Positions 57,145-64,000 of a stretch of DNA of 64,000 nt are shown here, piece after piece. The position numbers and the translations under genes are program-made. The DNA comes from CAWBJP01 sp963789165 (GTDB lineage: Bacteria > Actinomycetota > Acidimicrobiia > IMCC26256 > BP-133), in NCBI GenBank assembly GCA_963789165.1, contig CAWBJP010000003.1, forward strand, positions 744,001 through 808,000. Direction: 5' to 3'. How positions within the stretch are numbered: the first letter of the stretch is position 1; each line of letters starts with the position of its first letter. Below the pieces are notes generated by a model that worked only from the letters and a program-made list of their open reading frames with translations, ran no database searches and had not been told where the DNA came from.

Positions 57145-58695
57145 ATGTACCCGGGCCACTGGGGCAAGGTCACGCCGGACAAGCCGGCGGTCATCGACGC
57201 CTCCACGGGGGAGACGGTCACCCACGGCCAGCTCGACGAGCGGTCGACCCGCCTGGCCCGCCTGCTGCAAGCGGCGGGGTTGCGGTCCGGGGACCACATC
57301 GCCCTGTTCATGGAGAACCACGTCCGCTACTTCGAGGTGGTGTGGGCGGCGCTGCGCTCCGGCCTGATCTTCACCACCGTGAACCGCTACCTCACCGCCG
57401 AGGAGGCGGGGTACATCGTCGACAACTGCGACGCCAAGGCCCTCGTCACCTCACGCTATCTGGCCGAGGCCGCCACCGGCCTGCTGCCCCTGGCTCCCGG
57501 CTGCGGCCTGCGCCTCATGGCGGATGGCGCCGCTGACGGCTTCGAGCCGTACGAGGAGGCGCTGGCCGCCGCCAGCGCCGAACCCCTGGAAGAGGAGCCT
57601 CTGGGCGACTTCATGCTCTACAGCTCGGGCACCACCGGACGCCCCAAGGGGATCATCCGGCCCCAGCGGCCGGCCAGCGCCCGTGACGGGCTGCCGATCG
57701 GCTCGGCCCTCGGCGCTCTCTTCCGCGTCGACGATCAGAGCGTCTACCTCTCGCCCGCCCCCCTCTACCACGCCGCGCCGCTGGCCTTCACCCTGTGCAC
57801 CACGGCCGTGGGCGGCACGGTGGTGATGATGCGATCGTTCGATCCCGTCGAGGCCCTCGCCGCCATCGAGCGCCACCGGGTGACCCACAGCCAGTGGGTG
57901 CCCACCATGTTCAACCGGATGCTGAAGCTCCCCGAGGAGGACCGCACCCGCTTCGACCTCTCCAGCCACCGGGTCGCCATCCACGCCGCCGCCCCCTGCC
58001 CGCGCCCCGTGAAGGAGGCGATGTTCGAGTGGTGGGGGCCGATCATCTACGAGTACTACGCCGGCACCGAACTGAACGGGCTCACCTTCGCCAGTCCCAA
58101 GGATTGGCTGAGCCACCCGGGCACGGTGGGCAAGCCGGTGCTCGGCGTCATCCGGATCTGCGACGACGAGGGCGACGAGGTCCCCGTGGGCGAGGTCGGC
58201 ATCGTCTACTTCGAGCAGCCCGTCCAGCCCTTCGGCTACCACAAGGACCCCGGCCAGACGAAGTCGTCCCAGAACCCCAAGCACCCGACGTGGACGACCC
58301 TCAACGACGTCGGCCGGGTGGACGAGGACGGCTTCCTGTATCTCACCGACCGGGCCACGTTCATGATCGTCTCCGGCGGGGTGAACATCTATCCCCAGGA
58401 GATCGAGGACTGCCTGGTGGTCCACCCGGCGGTGGAGGACGTGGCCGTCATCGGAGTGCCCAACGAGGATCTGGGCGAAGAGGTCAAGGCGGTGGTCCAG
58501 GTCCGCCCCGGAGTGGAGGCGGGACCCGACCTGGAGAAGGAGCTGATCGCCTGGACCCGGGAGCGTCTGAGCCACTACAAGTGCCCCCGCTCGGTCGACT
58601 TCGAGGACCAGCTCCCCCGCCTGCCCACCGGCAAGCTCTACAAGCGCATCCTGCGCGACCGCTACTGGGGCGACCGCGACACCCGCATCGTCTAA
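57145..58695 (+). CDS. Acyl-CoA synthetase (AMP-binding)
   Basis: 516 residues from ATG 57145. ANL superfamily: phosphate-binding loop LYSSGTTGRPKG near 163-174, YEYYAGTE, aspartate in TDRATFMIVSGGVNIYPQEIE, and the C-terminal LPTGKLYKR catalytic Lys. Activates a carboxylate with ATP and CoA; FadD4-like by overall layout, substrate unknown. Starts 64 bases after the preceding terminator. Confidence 0.9.
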   Translation: MYPGHWGKVTPDKPAVIDASTGETVTHGQLDERSTRLARLLQAAGLRSGDHIALFMENHVRYFEVVWAALRSGLIFTTVNRYLTAEEAGYIVDNCDAKALVTSRYLAEAATGLLPLAPGCGLRLMADGAADGFEPYEEALAAASAEPLEEEPLGDFMLYSSGTTGRPKGIIRPQRPASARDGLPIGSALGALFRVDDQSVYLSPAPLYHAAPLAFTLCTTAVGGTVVMMRSFDPVEALAAIERHRVTHSQWVPTMFNRMLKLPEEDRTRFDLSSHRVAIHAAAPCPRPVKEAMFEWWGPIIYEYYAGTELNGLTFASPKDWLSHPGTVGKPVLGVIRICDDEGDEVPVGEVGIVYFEQPVQPFGYHKDPGQTKSSQNPKHPTWTTLNDVGRVDEDGFLYLTDRATFMIVSGGVNIYPQEIEDCLVVHPAVEDVAVIGVPNEDLGEEVKAVVQVRPGVEAGPDLEKELIAWTRERLSHYKCPRSVDFEDQLPRLPTGKLYKRILRDRYWGDRDTRIV

Positions 58696-59799
58696 TCAGA
58701 GTGCGACCTCGATGTCCGTGCTCGCCCGGGCTCGGCCGAAGGGCGGATCGAGTACCCAGGTCAGTGTCCGCGGCCCCGGCTTGGCGTTGCGTGGGATGCG
58801 CAGCGACATGTCGAACCACTGATCAAAGAGCAGCCGCCGTGGCGCGCTGTCGTAGAGGCCGTCGCAGTTGAGGCGATGCCGTTCTTCGGCCACACCATCT
58901 ATGCGCTGGCTGAAACCGGGGCACCCGAGGACGCCCAGGAGCACCTCGCCCGAGACGCGTGTCCGGATCCGGTAGCGCAGTTGCGTCCCGGCCCGGACCC
59001 GGAGCGGAGCGCTGATCTCCACGGTCACCTTCGCGTTGTCGACGAAGTCGACGAGCGGGATCCCCTGGAAGTAGCCGACCCGCAGCTCTGGCCGGCCCGG
59101 CGGAGGGTAGTTCTCCGGTGGCTCGTCGCAGCGGTAATCCCACGGGGGTAGCCCCCGACCCTCCGATTCGATGGCAACCAGCCCTCCTCCGATAGCGAGG
59201 AAGAGGTCGCCGCCCTCTGGAAAGACGCCCCCCGGACAGGGTCCCTGGGACATCGTGAAGAAGGGAATATCCCGCCTCTCGTCCCCCTCGCCATAGTCGG
59301 CCTTGGAGCGCTCGCTCGACAGTGGGGGGACAAGCAGTGGCCCCGGCGTGTTGTTGGTGCCGCAGCCGCTGCAGATGAACGGCACCGTCGTGCCGCTGCG
59401 AGTCACGAGGCGGCCCCGTCCGTCCCGCAGCTCCACCACCGGCCGTCCGTCGATGGAGCAGGGCTCGGCGCTGCGGTTCGACACCTCCACGTACGCGGCG
59501 GCGTGCCCGGTCGCCCCCTCGCCGCCGATGGCCAGAACCCGGAGTTCGGACGCTTGACACGACGCCACCGGACCGGGCGGTGGCCGGATGGCGGGAGCAG
59601 GCGCCGCCACCCAGGGCACCACCGGTCGGCTGGAGGCATCATCGAGCGGATACCCGGGCAGGGTGGACGACGAGGTCGACGAGGTCGGCGCCGCTCTTCC
59701 CGAGTGCTCCTCGGACGACCCCAGGACCCCGACGCCGGCCGCCATGATGAAAAGCAGCCCCGTGGCCGTCACCGGCCCCGATCCCCGCCATCGTCCCAT
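58696..59799 (-). CDS. Secreted protein with DUF4232-like domain
   Basis: 367 residues from ATG 59799. Membrane or signal segment at about 13-30, a Ser/Thr/Pro linker, then a domain with AAAYVEVSNRSAEPCSIDGRPVVELRD, the DUF4232 pattern with paired cysteines. A second beta-rich half contains VEISAPLRVRAGTQLRYRIRT, which looks like a second Ig-like domain. Function unknown. It ends one base after the acyl-CoA synthetase stop, convergently. The following gap (59800-60090) shows no gene. Confidence 0.75.
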   Translation of the reverse strand: MGRWRGSGPVTATGLLFIMAAGVGVLGSSEEHSGRAAPTSSTSSSTLPGYPLDDASSRPVVPWVAAPAPAIRPPPGPVASCQASELRVLAIGGEGATGHAAAYVEVSNRSAEPCSIDGRPVVELRDGRGRLVTRSGTTVPFICSGCGTNNTPGPLLVPPLSSERSKADYGEGDERRDIPFFTMSQGPCPGGVFPEGGDLFLAIGGGLVAIESEGRGLPPWDYRCDEPPENYPPPGRPELRVGYFQGIPLVDFVDNAKVTVEISAPLRVRAGTQLRYRIRTRVSGEVLLGVLGCPGFSQRIDGVAEERHRLNCDGLYDSAPRRLLFDQWFDMSLRIPRNAKPGPRTLTWVLDPPFGRARASTDIEVAL

Positions 59800-60090
59800 G
59801 CGTCGATTGTGCCGCCAGGTCGACCCCTTGGCACCGCGCCGCTGCATGTGAGCTTCCCGACCGGGTGCCTACCTGGCCGGGAACGGCACCTCCGACGGCC
59901 GTTTGGCCTCGCGAGGATCCTTGATTCTCAAGGTTCCGGCGCTTAGCCCACCTACACGGCGGCGGAGCGCTATCGCCTGAGTGCCCAACCGTCCATTGAC
60001 TCGATGCACTGGACGTGGGCTCTGGCGACCCAGCCGCCTCTGCTTGCAGGGCGTTCAGGCGCCTCCGGCGGGTGTACGTGTCGGACGTCG

Positions 60091-61059
60091 CTAAGGCACC
60101 AGCAGCACCTTGCCTTTGGTCTCGCCCGCCTCGATGTAGCGGTGGGCCTCGGCCACATCGGCCAGGGGCAGGGTCCGGTCGATGCGGACGTCGAGCTCGC
60201 CGGCCGCCATCCACGAGAACAGGTCGCCGGCCCGCCAGGCCAGCTCGTCCCGGGTGGCGATGTAGTGCGCGAGCGTGGGCCGGGTCAGGTACAGCGACCC
60301 CTTGGCGTTGAGCACCTGGGGGTTGACGGGTTCCACCGGGCCGCTGGCCTGCCCATAGAGGACGAGGTGCCCGCGGGGCCGGAGGCAATCGAGGCTCTTG
60401 GCGAAGGTGTCTTTGCCCACCGAGTCGTAGACCACGTCCACGCCCGCCCCCCCGGTCAGGCCCCGCACCGCATCGACGAGGTCGACGTCGCGGTAGCGGA
60501 CGATGTCGTCGGCGCCGGCCGCCCGGGCCAGCGCGTCCTTCTCGTCGGTCGACACCGTGCCGATGACCCGGGCCCCGAGGCGCTTGGCCACCTGGACCAG
60601 CAAGCGGCCGGCGCCCCCGGCGGCGGCGGTCACGAGCACGGTCATGCCCTTGTCCAGGGGGACGGTGGAGTGGGACAGGTAGTGGGCGGTCATGCCCTGG
60701 AGCATGACGGCCGCCGCCCGCTGCAGGTCGACCCCGTCGGGCACGGCCACCACGGTGGCGGCGGGGACCACCACCTGCTCGGCGTAGGACCCGAGCTGCA
60801 TGGCCCAGGCCACCCGGTCACCCTCGGCCGGGCCGTCGACGTCGGGGCCGACGGCGTCGACAACGCCGGCGCCCTCCATCCCCAGCGTCGCCGGCAGGGA
60901 CATCTGGTAGGCGCCGGCCCGCTGGTAGGTGTCGATGAAGTTGAGCCCGGCGGCCGCCACCCGCACCCGCACCTGCCCCACCGCCGGTTCGGGGGTGGGG
61001 ATGTCCTCCACCAGCAGCACCTCGGGCCCGCCCGTCTCGTGGATCCGGATCGCTCGCAT
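60091..61059 (-). CDS. NADPH:quinone oxidoreductase (zinc-independent MDR)
   Basis: 322 residues. Zeta-crystallin/QOR type: MRAIRIHETGGPEVL, RVAAAGLNFIDTYQR, GMEGAGVV, and the Rossmann motif AAAGGAGRLLVQVAKRLGARVIGT. No zinc ligands. Reduces quinones or enones with NADPH. Encoded 25 bases downstream of an SDR on the same strand, so probably one operon. Confidence 0.92.
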   Translation of the reverse strand: MRAIRIHETGGPEVLLVEDIPTPEPAVGQVRVRVAAAGLNFIDTYQRAGAYQMSLPATLGMEGAGVVDAVGPDVDGPAEGDRVAWAMQLGSYAEQVVVPAATVVAVPDGVDLQRAAAVMLQGMTAHYLSHSTVPLDKGMTVLVTAAAGGAGRLLVQVAKRLGARVIGTVSTDEKDALARAAGADDIVRYRDVDLVDAVRGLTGGAGVDVVYDSVGKDTFAKSLDCLRPRGHLVLYGQASGPVEPVNPQVLNAKGSLYLTRPTLAHYIATRDELAWRAGDLFSWMAAGELDVRIDRTLPLADVAEAHRYIEAGETKGKVLLVP

Positions 61060-61084
61060 CCCGCCCTCCTCGAAGGTTTGTTGG

Positions 61085-61876
61085 CTACATGATCGATCGG
61101 GTGGTCCCGCCGTCCACGTCGAAGGAGGCGCCGGTGATGAACGACGCCCGGTCGGAGGCCAGGAAGGCGACCAGCCCGGCCACCTCGTCCACGGTGCCGA
61201 AGCGGGCCAAGGGCACGAACTGGGTGGCGAGGTTGGTGAACACCTCCTCCCGGTTGGCGCCCATCACGCCGATCATCGAGTCGGCCAGCCGGTCCCACAG
61301 GGGCGTGGCGATGAGCGCCGGGCACACGGTGTTGACCAGGATCCCGTCCGCGGCCAGCTCGCTGGCCATGGTCTTGGCGAAGGCCAGCAGACCCGCCTTG
61401 GCCGCCTCGTAGTCGACCATCCCCACGATGGGCGAGTGGGCCCCCACGGTGGAGATGTTGACGATCCGCCCGCCACCCTGGGCCCGCATGAGGGGGACGA
61501 CCGCCCGGGTGAAGCGCACGGCGCTGTAGAGGTTGATGTCGAGGGCGGCGGCCCACTGCTCGTCAGTGGTCTCCACCATGCGGCCGAACCAGGCGTCGCC
61601 GGCGTTGTTGACCAGCACGTCGATGCGGCCGAAGGCGTCCATGGTCCCCCGGACCACCGCCTCCACTTCCTCGGGCCGGGCGGCGTCAGCCGGGATGCCC
61701 ACGGCCCGGACTCCCTTGCCCTGCAGAGACTCCACGGCTTCGTCGAGGGCGGCCTTGCCCCGGGCGCAGATGGCCACGTCGGCTCCCTCGGCGGCCAGCT
61801 CGTCGGCAATGCCCCGGCCGATGCCCTTGCTGGCCGCCGTGACCAGCGCCACCTTGCCCTTCAGACCCAACTCCAT
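61085..61876 (-). CDS. Short-chain dehydrogenase/reductase
   Basis: 263 residues from ATG 61876 (MELGLKGK). TAASKGIGRGIA nucleotide site, NNAG, NISTVGA with the catalytic Ser, DYEAAKAG with Tyr/Lys, and FITGASFDVDGG near the C-terminus. FabG-like; substrate unknown. It leads the pair with the quinone oxidoreductase. Confidence 0.92.
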   Translation of the reverse strand: MELGLKGKVALVTAASKGIGRGIADELAAEGADVAICARGKAALDEAVESLQGKGVRAVGIPADAARPEEVEAVVRGTMDAFGRIDVLVNNAGDAWFGRMVETTDEQWAAALDINLYSAVRFTRAVVPLMRAQGGGRIVNISTVGAHSPIVGMVDYEAAKAGLLAFAKTMASELAADGILVNTVCPALIATPLWDRLADSMIGVMGANREEVFTNLATQFVPLARFGTVDEVAGLVAFLASDRASFITGASFDVDGGTTRSIM

Positions 61877-61892
61877 GACTTCCTCCGATCCC

Positions 61893-62294
61893 CTACGAGT
61901 GTTCGGGCCGGCCCAGAACCTTCTCATGGATCTGCTGGGCCAGGGTGTGGATGGACCGGGTCAGCTCCGTGTTGAGCTTCAGCTCCTGCTCCTGCTCCAT
62001 GAAGTCATGGTCCGCCTTGCGCTGGGCGAAGTCGGCCTGGCGGTTCTGGCCGATCATGACGAACGTCGAGAGGAAGATGGCCTCCAGCGACACGATGAGC
62101 GTCAGCTTGGGCCACGGGTCCTGTTCCAGCACCAGCATCCACACCGCGAAAGCGACCGCGTGGATGTAGACGAACCGCATCGATCCGGCGAAGGCGGTGA
62201 TGGCGTCGGCCATCCGGAGCTGGACGTCGGCGGCACGGCCGGCGTTGTGCTCCATGATGGCGGGATGGCGCTGGCGGCGCATCGTGTCGGGCAC
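61893..62294 (-). CDS. DUF1003 membrane protein
   Basis: 133 residues from GTG 62294 with AGGAGGA ahead. The family signature is present: ADAITAFAGSMRFVYIHAVAFAVWMLV and SLEAIFLSTFVMIGQNRQ, two membrane helices, followed by a charged helical tail. Function unknown. Same strand as the SDR, 16 bases upstream. Confidence 0.9.
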   Translation of the reverse strand: MPDTMRRQRHPAIMEHNAGRAADVQLRMADAITAFAGSMRFVYIHAVAFAVWMLVLEQDPWPKLTLIVSLEAIFLSTFVMIGQNRQADFAQRKADHDFMEQEQELKLNTELTRSIHTLAQQIHEKVLGRPEHS

Positions 62295-62360
62295 GGGGTC
62301 CTCCTGTGAGCAGAGCAGCTGCTCCGCGTCGGCGCTTCACCCTATGACCAGCGGTCCCGG

Positions 62361-63667
62361 TTACTTGAAGGTCGGCACCGAGACGAGCACGCCGCCGAAG
62401 AGCAGCCAGGCCAGCAGGAGGGTCCACGCCACGTTGAAGGCCTGGGCGAGGATGAAGGCCAGCGCCGGCCGTCCACCCTCGGCCGTCACCAGATCCCGGA
62501 ACCGGGTCTCGAGGCCGATGGAGGCGAAGGCCAGCGCGAACCACAGGGTCCGCATGCTGGTGAGCACCCCCTTGGTCTCGGTCACGGTGGCCTCGGAGAT
62601 GAAGAAGGAGAACACCACCGAGGCGACGAGGAAGCCGAGCACGAACTTGGGGAAGCGCTCCCAGATGACCCGGGCGCTGGGCCGCTCGGTGTCGTCCCGC
62701 TTGCGCATCGTCCACCACACCGACAGGACGAAGGCCGCCGCCCCGATGAGGACGTTCTGGGAGAACTTCACGATGACACCGGCCTTGAGGGCACCGTCGC
62801 CGATGAGCTCGGCGGCAGCCACCACCGAACCGCTGGTGTCGAGCGTGCCGCCCAGCCAGGCGCCCCCCACCACCTCCGGGATGTCGAAGGTCTTCACCAC
62901 CCAGGGCATGACGATCAGCATGGGGACGGCCACCAGCAGGACCAGCGAGGTGACGTAGGACAGCTTCTTGCGGTCGCCCTGGATGGCGCCGCAGGTGGCG
63001 ATGGCGGCGGACACACCGCAGATGGCCACGGCACTCGAGAGCATGACGGCGAACTCGTCGTCCACCCGGAACTTCCGGGCCAGCCAGAAGCACACGTACC
63101 ACACCGTGGTGGCGACCAGCAGGGCCTGGACCAGGCCCCGGGCGCCAGCGTCGAGGATGTCAGGAAAGAGGATCCCGGCGCCCAGGATCACCAGTCCGGT
63201 CTTGATGAAGTACTCCGTGCGCACCGCTTCGCCGAGCCAGGCGGGGACGCCGATCAGGTTGCTGATGGCGAGGCCGAGGAACAGGGCGAAGAGCACGAAC
63301 TCCAAGCCGACGTCGGCCATTCCCGAGTTGCCGGCGATGACCAGGGCGGCGAAGGCGATGGCGAACACGACGGGGAAGCCTGTGATGTAGCGCACCACGT
63401 TCCCGCCCATGAGGGCGATGCCGACCGAGGACACAACGAGGTACAGCGCTCCGCCCACCAGCCATTTCCCCAGGGCGCCCCCGCCCAGGAGATCGCCCAG
63501 CGCGCCCCGCTGTCCCACTCCAGCTTGGGCAGATCCAGACGGACCCCGACCACGGTGAGCAGGATCAGGAACGCACCGAGGCCGACGGCCAGCCAGTCCT
63601 CGCTGCGCCAGGCGGCCACCGGCGCACCACCACCTGCGGCCTGCTCGGTTGCGGGACGCTCAGCCAT
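62361..63667 (-). CDS. YeiH/UPF0324-family permease (putative sulfate exporter), one frame break
   Basis: From ATG 63667 an N-terminal part reads MAERPATEQ...DWLAVGLGAFLILLTVVGVRLDLPKLEWDSG; a one-base slip near 63505 joins it to RGALGDLLGGGALGKWLVGGALYL and a polytopic protein of ten or so helices to the stop at 62361. YeiH-type signatures: AVAICGVSAAIATCGAI, GGAWLGGTLDTSGSVVAAA, IGLETRF. Members are predicted sulfate or small-anion exporters; the activity is unproven. Joined length about 435 residues. Confidence 0.85.
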
Positions 63668-63774
63668 GCCAGTGCCGAACTCCGGGTCTACGTCGGTTGT
63701 CGAACGCTACCTGGCCGGGTAGAGGGTTGCCATGAGGCATCATGGATTCCCCGCCGAGCCAAAGGGAGCGTGAC

Positions 63775-64000
63775 GTGTCCGACATTCTCAACAACGCCGT
63801 CAAGCAGGCCCACGACTCGCTGAGCGACTTCGAGAAGGTCCTCCGCTCCATCCCCGACGCCGACCTCCACCGGGCCCAGCCCGAAGGCGGCTGGACGGTC
63901 GCCCAGGTGGTGTCCCACATGCACCTGTCGGGCCTGCTGTGGATCGCCGACCTCGAGCGGCTCCGGCATTGCGGGGCCGAGGGGATGTTCATGTTCCGGG
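63775..64000 (+). CDS. DinB-like four-helix protein, 5' part only
   Basis: Starts at GTG 63775 with GGGAG six bases ahead and runs off the right edge. The 75 visible residues, MSDILNNAVKQAHDSLSDFE..LRSIPDADL..PEGGWTVAQVVSHMHLSGLLW, fit the DinB_2/mycothiol-dependent-type fold, with the first metal-ligand-like His in VVSHMHLSG. Function open. Confidence 0.7.
   Translation, partial: MSDILNNAVKQAHDSLSDFEKVLRSIPDADLHRAQPEGGWTVAQVVSHMHLSGLLWIADLERLRHCGAEGMFMFR

Overview
This is a 64 kb piece of a chromosome with very high G+C, no phage structure, no CRISPR array and no tRNA or rRNA that I could find. The gene content suggests an actinomycete-like bacterium, probably of the class Acidimicrobiia: secreted beta-propeller proteins with a 'GYW...DGG.F.FGDA' repeat tail, OmpR and NarL two-component pairs, an ABC-F EttA factor, NDH-2, GTG and TTG starts, and Thr/Pro-rich lipoprotein linkers. 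The class assignment is an inference from general knowledge, not from a search.

Layout. 0.2-3.4 kb: a phosphoribosyltransferase frame running into an OmpR-type response regulator, its histidine kinase, and ribB. 3.4-6.4 kb (minus): MarR regulator, ABC exporter ATPase and permease, and a lipoprotein. 6.5-12.7 kb: DUF3048 lipoprotein, M50 protease with TPR tail, M19 dipeptidase, Rieske oxygenase, and a NuoF-like flavoprotein. 12.7-14.4 kb: an IS200/IS605 element whose TnpA has lost its catalytic residues. 14.5-23.6 kb: three secreted propeller proteins, a CNNM/CorC membrane protein and an ABC ATPase. 23.7-27.3 kb: SDR, META lipoprotein, ettA, DUF4404. 27.3-33.3 kb: peptide ABC importer operon. 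33.3-35.5 kb (minus): NDH-2 and a metallophosphoesterase. 35.7-40.5 kb: TPP riboswitch followed by thiO-thiS-thiG-thiD-thiC. 40.6-45.8 kb: delta-60 propeller protein, a possible HExxH metallopeptidase, and a NarL/GAF-kinase pair. 45.8-48.3 kb (minus): a CoA transferase and a MaoC hydratase that look like Mct and Mch of the 3-hydroxypropionate bicycle, each behind the same duplicated leader. 48.4-53.5 kb: two divergent secreted proteins, each with the repeat tail. 53.5-64 kb: HxlR/thioesterase pair, DUF445, secreted proteins, acyl-CoA synthetase, quinone oxidoreductase/SDR pair, DUF1003, a YeiH-type permease and a DinB-like partial gene.

Three signals stand out. (1) Four secreted proteins with unrelated N-terminal domains carry the same C-terminal module of about six 42-residue repeats; two copies are still about 90% identical in DNA although 34 kb apart. 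(2) A short palindrome, GGGGTGTCCCC, is scattered through the window, including in-frame inside protein genes (kinase, ThiG, response-regulator tail). (3) About twenty single-base frame breaks hit otherwise normal genes, so many apparent 'broken' genes probably reflect consensus errors in the sequence; where a gene is split I give the joined gene and the approximate break position.

The first 169 bases hold no supportable gene.
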